Assembly: GCF_000186865.1 (NCBI RefSeq)
Contig: NW_008705600.1
Location: 4,729-16,747, forward strand
DNA length: 12,019 nt
Reading direction: 5' to 3'
Source of the DNA: Aureococcus anophagefferens
Lineage: Eukaryota; Sar; Pelagophyceae; Pelagomonadales; Pelagomonadaceae
The notes beneath the pieces are model-generated. The model was given only the letters and a program-made list of their open reading frames with translations. It was not told where the DNA came from and searched no databases. Both the position numbers and the translations under genes were made by a program. Below, one piece after another: positions 5,320-10,914 of the stretch. Each line of letters starts with the position of its first letter. The first letter of the stretch is position 1.

Positions 5320-8300
5320 ATGTCCGTGTCGCCGACCTGGGCGTCGGACCTCGTCGTCGAGGACGAGAACGGCGGCGGGACCGGCGGCGTCGTCACCGTC
5401 GTCGAGTCCAAGGAGCCGGAGGCGCCCGCGAGCCGGCGGGGCTCCTGCGCCGGCGAGGAGGGCGACGCCTTCATGCCCCTCGTCAACGACATGTTCGGCG
5501 GCGAGGGCGGCGGCAGCGCCCTCGCCCAGCTCCCGCCGCTGGGCGCCGGCGGCAGCCCCGGCGCGCGGCCCAGCGGCGGGTCGCTCCGGCGGAGCCTCGG
5601 GCCCCTCGGCGGCGGCGGCGGCGACGGCGCGCCCCGGGCGTCGCTCCGCCGCGAGGCCGAGCCGGCGGCGCCGGCGCGGGGCTCGCTCCGCGCGGCGCGC
5701 GACGCGCCGGCGGACGACCCCCCGCGCACGCCCGGCGGCTCGCGGCGCCGGCTCAGCGTCTTCGGCGGCGGCGGCGACGCCGGGCCCCGGCGCGCGGGCG
5801 GCGCGCCGGCGCCGGGCGAGCGGCCGTCCTTCACGGCGTCGTCCGTCGTCCGCGCGCCGCGCGACTCCCTCGGCGCCGCCGCCGCGCGGCGGCGGCCGAG
5901 CGCGCTCGCCGGCGGCGGCGCGCGGCGCGCGTCCGCGCTCGAGGCCGCGCGGCGCGGCTCGGTGCTCACGGCCGTCGCGAGCGCGACGACGGAGGTCGCG
6001 GCCAAGGTCGCCGAGGCCGCGCGGGCGCCGCGCAAGTCCGTCGACGCCATCGAGGAGCTCGAGTACGACCTCGGCAAGAAGCTCACGTACCGCCTCGCGC
6101 GCGCCCGCGCCGCGCGCCGCCGGCCCCCCGCGCGCGCCCGGCCCCGCGCGCGCCGGCGCCGCCCCGCGACGCCCGCGGCCCCCGCAGGTCGACGCGCGGT
6201 CCTCGGCGACGGAGCTGCCGTCGCTCGGCGACGCGCAGGCGGCGGCGCTCGCCAAGGGCCGCAAGGCCGGCGGCGCGCTCGCCGCGATCCGCGCGACCCA
6301 CGAGCAGGCCAAGTCGAAGCGGCGCGTGTCGTCGATCACGCTCCTCCTCAAGCCCCACCTCGCGCCCAAGGAGACGCCCCACGGCGGCGCGGCGCCGCGC
6401 GGAACCCGCGAGCCGGGGCGACGCCTCGGACGTCTCCGGCTCGGCCGCGTCGACGACGTCGACGCGGGTCGCGTTCGGACGCGTCGATGGCTCCTCTCGA
6501 GTGCTCGACGCGCGGCCGAGGCGCCCGCGCCGCGGCGCGCGACCGCCGGGCGCCCGCGCAGGCGCGGAGCACCTGAGCCGGCGCCAGCAGCTCATGACGG
6601 AGAAGCACACGCACTTCCCCTCGGAGAACAACGGCGTCATCAGCCCCCACACGGTGCACAAGATGGTCTGGGACGCCTTCATGCTCGCGTGCACGTCCTA
6701 CGCGCGCGCCCCGCGCCGCGCGCGGCCGCGCGCCGCGGCGCGGACCGCGCCGCGCCGCGCAGGTCATGATCGTGACGCCCTTCGAGCTCACGTTCGTCAA
6801 CGACCAGAGCTGCTCCTTCAAGAGCAACCTCTTCGTCGCGAACACGACGGTGAACCTCGCCTTCGCGGCCGACATGCTCCTCATCCTCAACACGTCGGAC
6901 TCCGCGCGCGAATCGACCGCCGGTCCGGGACGTCCCGACGAAACTTTGAAACGCTCGAGCTCGGTCACGTCGAAGGCGATTCGGCTGATGTGTGGACGGA
7001 TCGATGGCTCTCGTCGAGTCCTCGAAGCACGGCAGGAGAGCTCGCGCCAACCCATTCGACTCCGCGCGCGTCGGAAGGAGTGATTTGAAGATTCGACGCG
7101 CGCGCAGGTCCTACTTCGACGCGAACAACCGCGCGTGGGTCCTCGACCGGCGCGTCATCGCGTGGCGCTACGCGCGGACCTGGTTCTTCTTCGACGCGGC
7201 GAGCGTGCTGCCCGTGGACTGCGTCACCGTGTTCAAGGCCTTCAAGTACGCGCGCCTCGTCCGCGTGCTCCGGTTCTTCAAGCTGCTCAAGGTGCTCAAG
7301 TCGCCGCGCGTCATCCAGGCCATCTCCATGCACTGGGACTTCTCGTCGAAGCTCCAGGCGACGGCCAAGTACGTCGTCATGCTCCTCTTCACGGTGCACT
7401 GGTCCGCGTGCTCGCTCCGCCTGCTCACGCTCGTCGCCTGCGACGCGGGCTCGGGCCCCCACAGCCGCGGCGGCGCGGGCGACGGCGGCGACGGGACGTC
7501 GGGCGGCTGCCCGAACACGGTGCTCACGGAGGGCTACAACTGGGGCGACGGCGCGTGGGCGACGTACATCGAGGCCGCGGTCTGGGCCAACATGGCGCTC
7601 AACGGCGAGGCGACGTACCGCCTCCACAGCGAGGGCGTCCTCGGCATCCTCGTCATGCTCTTCGGCTTCATCCTGCTCGGCTTCCTCCTCGGCGAGCTCA
7701 CGAACACGATGACGAACCTCGACCCCGTCGGGAACAAGTTCAAGCAGACGCGCGACTCGCTCACCGAGTTCATGTCGAAGCACCAGTTCAGCTCGAGCCT
7801 GCGGCGCAAGCTCAAGGAGTACATCACGCTGAGCGAGCCCATCTTCCGCGAGAACCACTACGCGCAGATCCTCACGAAGCTGTCGCCGCGCTTCAAGCAC
7901 ATCGTCGCGAACAACGTGTCGGGCTACCTCGTCACGCAGATCCCCTTCATCCGCTACGCGACGCAGCACGTCGCCGGCGTCGCCGAGGGGTCGCTCCTCT
8001 GGGTCGAGTACGACGGCGTCCTCCGCAAGTGCCGCGTCGTCATGATCCCGTCGTACCTGTCCTACGACGTCCTCTACCTCGACAACGGCCAGCGCGAGTA
8101 CGGCGTGCCCCACCACCGCGTCGACGTCGCGCGGACCTGCGAGACCGACGCCGCGCGCGAGCGCGTCTTCCGCCTCGTTTACGAGCAGGACTCGCTCGTC
8201 GTCCGCATCGCGCACCACTTCGAGGCCCAGCTCTACATGGGCCGCGACACCGTCGTGCTCCGGGACATGTCCGTCAACGACGCGCTCTACGTCCGCGGCC

Positions 8301-9307
8301 GCGCGACAAGAAAGGGGGGGGGGGGGGCGCCGCCGCGCGGTGCGGACGCGCGCGCCGCGCAGGTCGTCGAGGTCGGCAACGTCATGGTCTTCGGCGCGTC
8401 GTCCGCGGGCCAGTTCAAGTGCTCGGCGAAGCGGGGCACGCAGTACTTCGGCGACGACGTGTCCATGCTCCTCTGCGGGAATCGGAAGCCGCAGCTCGTC
8501 CACTACAGCGTGAAGACGACCGAGGTCACGCAGCTCAAGGTGCTCCCGGGCAAGGTCCTCGTGGACATCCTGACGAAGACGCCGTCCTTCAACCTGCACC
8601 ACCGCCAGATCAAGCGCTACGGCTGCTGGCTCCTGCTCAAGGCGTCGCTCATCCGCCACGTCCGCGAGCGCGCGGCGCGCGACGGCCCGCAGCTCGCGAC
8701 GATGGTCAACCGCTTACTCGGCAAGTCCTTCGACCCGTCGCGGCAGGCGCAGCGCCTCTCCGCCGTGGGCCAGCGCGGGCCCCGGGCGACGAGCCCGCCG
8801 GTCTACGTGCGGTCGTCCGTCGGCACGGTCCCGTCGCTCGCGCAGGCCGCGCGCGCGCACGGGCCCGACCGCGGCTCCGCGCCGCGCGGCGCGGGCGCCG
8901 CGGGCGGCGCCGGGCGCCTCGGCGCCGCCGCCGCGGCGCCGACGAAGGCCGCCATCGCCGCGGCGCTCCACGCGCGGACCCGCGGCGCCGGCGGCGCATG
9001 CGGCGCCGCGCCGTCGGACGACCACATCTTCCGCTTCCTCCTGAAGCACTTCGCGACGCGCGCGGCGGCCAACGCGAAGGAGGCCGCCGACGCCGACGCC
9101 TGGGAGGGTGCGAACCCGCGCTACGCGGCGCTCTGCCACGCGCTCTACGACTCCATGCAGGACGGCGGGCCCTACGCGGACGCCTACTTCGTCCGCGGCG
9201 CGCCCGCGGCGAGCCCGGACTCGTCGGACACGGAGAGCGGCACGGGCGCGGTCCAGCCCGGAGCCGGCGACGCGGAGAGCGACGACGACGACGCCGGGGC
9301 GGGGTAA
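5320..9307 (+). CDS. Cyclic-nucleotide-gated/HCN-type cation channel with a Tudor-like insertion, six exons
   Basis: Exons 5320-6096, 6188-6386, 6562-6701, 6763-6893, 7108-8290 and 8363-9307 give 1124 residues. Residues 1-330 are disordered and carry six RRxS sites. S1 is about 359-384 (VTPFEL), S2 394-416, S3 about 436-456 (RTWFFFDAASVLP), S4 462-480 with R465, R468, R471, K474 and K477, S5 499-527, pore helix about 566-580. The filter G582-E583 replaces the K-channel GYG and resembles the Gly-Glu of animal CNG channels, so a non-selective, possibly Ca2+-permeable pore is likely. S6 is about 593-617 and the C-linker 625-698. A Tudor/SH3-like module (709-757) precedes the cyclic-nucleotide-binding fold (about 770-885). 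That fold has DALYVVEVGNVMV across the last splice and FGD at 839-841, but the usual Arg-Ala phosphate contact is not clear, so ligand binding is uncertain. The tail is low complexity and ends acidic. The exact donor of intron 1 is uncertain. Confidence 0.85.
6097..6187 (+). other. Short GC-rich intron 1 of the channel gene
   Basis: The frame encoding IEELEYDLGKKLTYRL runs into a low-complexity C/G stretch and resumes, in another frame, after CCCGCAG with VDARSSATELPSL. A phase-0 splice from GC at 6097 to AG at 6187 joins them. Other GC donors a few codons downstream (for example 6103) are possible, so the donor is approximate. No target duplication is evident. Confidence 0.65.
6387..6569 (+). 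mobile_element. Family 2 introner, copy D, degraded (intron 2 of the channel gene)
   Basis: Target copies are GCGCGGCG (6387-6394) and GCGCGGAG (6562-6569), 7 of 8 matching; the element is 6395-6561. The left end CCGCGCGG and right end CCGCGCAG form a short inverted repeat. The inside keeps CGTCGATGGCTC and CTCGAG/CTCGACG blocks matching copy B. The intron (6387-6561, 175 bp, GC donor) is phase 1 and joins PKETPHG to GAEHLSRRQQ. The neighbouring GCGCGGAA at 6397 looks like a target copy too but would break the frame. Confidence 0.7.
6702..6762 (+). other. Short GC-rich intron 3 of the channel gene
   Basis: This 61-bp phase-0 intron from GCGCGCGCCC to CGCGCAG joins ACTSY to VMIVTPFEL, rebuilding a typical S1 segment. 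It consists almost entirely of G and C. The frame must shift here for S1 to continue, so the intron is well supported although the donor is GC. Confidence 0.8.
6894..7115 (+). mobile_element. Family 2 introner, copy B (intron 4 of the channel gene)
   Basis: Target copies are GTCGGACT (6894-6901) and GTCCTACT (7108-7115), 6 of 8 matching; the element is 6902-7107. The left end CCGCGCGCGAATCG and right end GATTCGACGCGCGCGCAG form an inverted repeat. It carries the palindrome CGGGACGTCCCG (6926-6937), as in copy A, and an 87-bp core (6942-7028) collinear with the family 1 core. The intron (6894-7107, 214 bp, GT donor, phase 2) joins S2 (DMLLILNT) to SYFDANNRAW. Confidence 0.9.
7985..8131 (+). 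other. Tudor/SH3-like module coded inside the channel (residues 709-757)
   Basis: The segment from EGSLLWVEYDGVLRKC through DVLYLDNGQREYGVPHHRVD has the pattern of a small SH3-like barrel of the Tudor type: a Gly turn, alternating hydrophobics, an Arg/Lys-Cys-x-Val strand, then a tyrosine/Asp-Asn-Gly hairpin and a final x-V-P-x-x-x-V strand. It lies between the C-linker end (TQIPF) and the first part of the cyclic-nucleotide-binding fold, where such channels normally have only a short connection. The fold is called from pattern, not from a search. Confidence 0.55.
8291..8362 (+). other. 72-bp in-frame intron 5 of the channel gene with a 14-G tract
   Basis: The stretch from GTCCGCGG to CCGCGCAG is a multiple of three with no stop, so the frame reads through it. 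Removing it turns NDALY...VVEVGNVMV into the continuous strand pattern of a cyclic-nucleotide-binding fold, whereas keeping it inserts RGRATRKGGGG-type sequence into a conserved beta hairpin. It contains 14 consecutive G (8314-8327), which may form a quadruplex or be miscounted in assembly. Confidence 0.75.
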
Positions 9308-9311
9308 GCCC

Positions 9312-10661
9312 CTAGCGAGCGCGCGGCGGCGCGGCGGGGGCGGCCGGTCGGCCGGGCGCGCGCCGCGCGCCGCGGCGCCGGCGCGCGCGGAAGCCCGACT
9401 CCTCGACGACGAAGGCGGCGCCGTCGCCGGGGTCGTCCGCGGAGGCCCACGCGCCGTAGTCGATCCACTTGCGGAAGTGGAAGAGCGGGAGCTCGACGAC
9501 GTCCCCGGGCGCGCGGCCGCGGAGGCGCGTCGCGGCGGGGACCGCGTCGCGGCCCGCGCGGGCCGCGACGCGGACCGCGTCGCCCGGCCCGAGCGCCGCG
9601 GGCGACGCGTGGAGCGCCGCGCGCGGCGCCGTGCGGCAGATCCACCGCATGTCCGCGCAGTCGCGGAATACGGCGAGCGGCCCCGCGTCCGGCGCGGCGC
9701 CGGCGCGGGCCGGCGCGCCGGCGCCGCTCCGGACCGCGGACCGCCAGGCCCGGAGCCGCGCCGCGCAGCCGTCGCCGCGGCACCGCGCGAGGCGCCCCAC
9801 GGCGGCGGCCTCGTGGTCGCCGTGCGCGAGGGGCGCGACCGCCGCGACGACGCCCCGCGCCGCCGCGGCGTCGGACGCGAGCACCGCGCACGAGTAGCAG
9901 CCCTCCGCGGACACGAAGGCCGCGAGGCCGCCGCCGCACGGCCCGAGGCCCGCGCCGTCGAGGCGCGCGGCGGCCGCCGCCGCGTCCCAGGCGCCGCGCG
10001 TCGCGTCGGAGCGCGCGCGCTCCGCGCGCTTCGCCGCGCGGCGGTCGCCGGCGGCGTCGAGCGCCCGCGCGTGGTCGAGCTTGTAGTCGAGGTTCGCCTC
10101 GAGCCGCGCGCCGAGGTGGTCGCAGGCCTCCCAGAGGAAGTCCGTCGCGTTGCCCCGCGCGTGGAGCGCCCACTGGCCCCGGAGGAAGAGGCGGCCCGCG
10201 TCGCCCTCGAAGCTCCACGTCTCGACGTCATAGCGCGGGCCGGGCCCGCGGAGCCAGCCGTCGAGGTGCCCGAAGACGACGTCCGCGTCCGTATAAGTCC
10301 AGTGGCTGAACCGCGCGAGCTGCGCCGCGAAGGCGTAGCCCCAGGCGGGCTTGAACTCGCAGAGCGCGCCCGGCGACGCCGCGAGCACGGCCGCGAGCTT
10401 CGCGACGACGCGCGCCGCGTCGAGCCCCGCGCGCGCCGCGAGGCGGCCGCCGACCGCCGCGGCGACGCCGCCGTCGGGGAGCTCGACGACGTCGACGTTG
10501 GGCTGGGCCCGGCAGGCCGGGGCCACGGAGCGCCGCGCGCGCGCCTCGTGGACGAGCACCAGCGTCGCCGTCGCCGCGCCGCCGGCCATGGACCGGCACG
10601 TGAACGACAGGTGGGGCGGCAGGTCGCCGCCGACCCAGGGCAGCAGGATGCCCACGCGCAT
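9312..10661 (-). CDS. DUF6625-like glycosyltransferase
   Basis: This is a single-exon gene of 449 residues starting at ATG 10661-10659. It resembles the DUF6625 group of GT-A-type, polysaccharide-biosynthesis-like proteins. The N-terminal strand MRVGILLPWVGGDLPPH fits the family start. CEFKPAWGYAF (101-111) corresponds to the family's (C)DFKPAYG motif. WTYTDADVVFGHLDGWL (121-137) holds the DxD (D125, D127) expected to bind the metal and nucleotide sugar. RYDVETW follows as the usual next strand. A later segment (FHFRKWIDYGAW) may close the fold. The C-terminus is a basic Arg/Ala/Pro tail. No clear signal peptide is seen, though the first strand is hydrophobic, so location is uncertain. Substrates are unknown. 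The stop is 4 bp from the channel's stop, so the two transcripts must overlap at their 3' ends. No introners are present. Confidence 0.8.
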   Translation of the reverse strand: MRVGILLPWVGGDLPPHLSFTCRSMAGGAATATLVLVHEARARRSVAPACRAQPNVDVVELPDGGVAAAVGGRLAARAGLDAARVVAKLAAVLAASPGALCEFKPAWGYAFAAQLARFSHWTYTDADVVFGHLDGWLRGPGPRYDVETWSFEGDAGRLFLRGQWALHARGNATDFLWEACDHLGARLEANLDYKLDHARALDAAGDRRAAKRAERARSDATRGAWDAAAAAARLDGAGLGPCGGGLAAFVSAEGCYSCAVLASDAAAARGVVAAVAPLAHGDHEAAAVGRLARCRGDGCAARLRAWRSAVRSGAGAPARAGAAPDAGPLAVFRDCADMRWICRTAPRAALHASPAALGPGDAVRVAARAGRDAVPAATRLRGRAPGDVVELPLFHFRKWIDYGAWASADDPGDGAAFVVEESGFRARRRRGARRAPGRPAAPAAPPRAR

Positions 10662-10747
10662 CGCGCCGCTCAGCGCGTGGACGAGACGCGCGCCGCCAGG
10701 TGGGTATCGCGCCGCTCAGCACGTGGACGAGACGTGCGCCGCCAGGT
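10660..10747. repeat. Imperfect tandem repeat, period 46, over the start of the DUF6625-like gene
   Basis: Two 42-bp copies lie at 10660-10701 and 10706-10747, differing at two positions by my reading (G/A and C/T) and separated by GGGT. The inner copy adjoins the ATG of the minus-strand gene. At the matching place in the outer copy the sequence is TAT rather than CAT on the plus strand, so no second start codon exists. Confidence 0.85.
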
Positions 10748-10914
10748 CGTGTGGCGCCAGGGCAGCGGCAGGATCACCTGCAGCAGCGCGCCTCATAGCC
10801 TTCGAGCTCCTGCAAGAGCTGCACCGTATGCCGTAAAAGTTGAAGTTCAACTTGAACCCCGTGCGTAGAGGGGAGATGGGGGCAGCCGCGCCGTAGGACC
10901 GCTCGCCGCGCGCC
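10662..10914. promoter_or_regulatory. Divergent promoter region between the DUF6625-like and NHL genes
   Basis: These 253 bp separate two head-to-head ATGs. The part next to the minus-strand gene holds most of the period-46 repeat. Nearer the plus-strand gene is an odd palindrome AAGTTGAAGTTCAACTT (10837-10853, two perfect 8-base arms around one G). It overlaps CAACTTGAAC (10848-10857), a word also present upstream of the ChaC-PUA gene. It is the AT-richest stretch of this gap and a plausible regulatory site. Function is inferred. Confidence 0.45.

Noticed and set aside
6397..6404. GCGCGGAA as the upstream target copy of introner D
   Set aside because: It matches 7 of 8 bases, but splicing there shifts the frame out of the pre-S1 region. 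GCGCGGCG at 6387-6394 matches equally well, keeps the frame and places the element's left end in line with the other copies.
6965..8659. Long antisense frame of more than 500 codons opposite the channel
   Set aside because: It is highly charged and repetitive with no domain pattern, as expected opposite a GC-rich gene with strong third-position bias. The plus strand encodes a clear channel.
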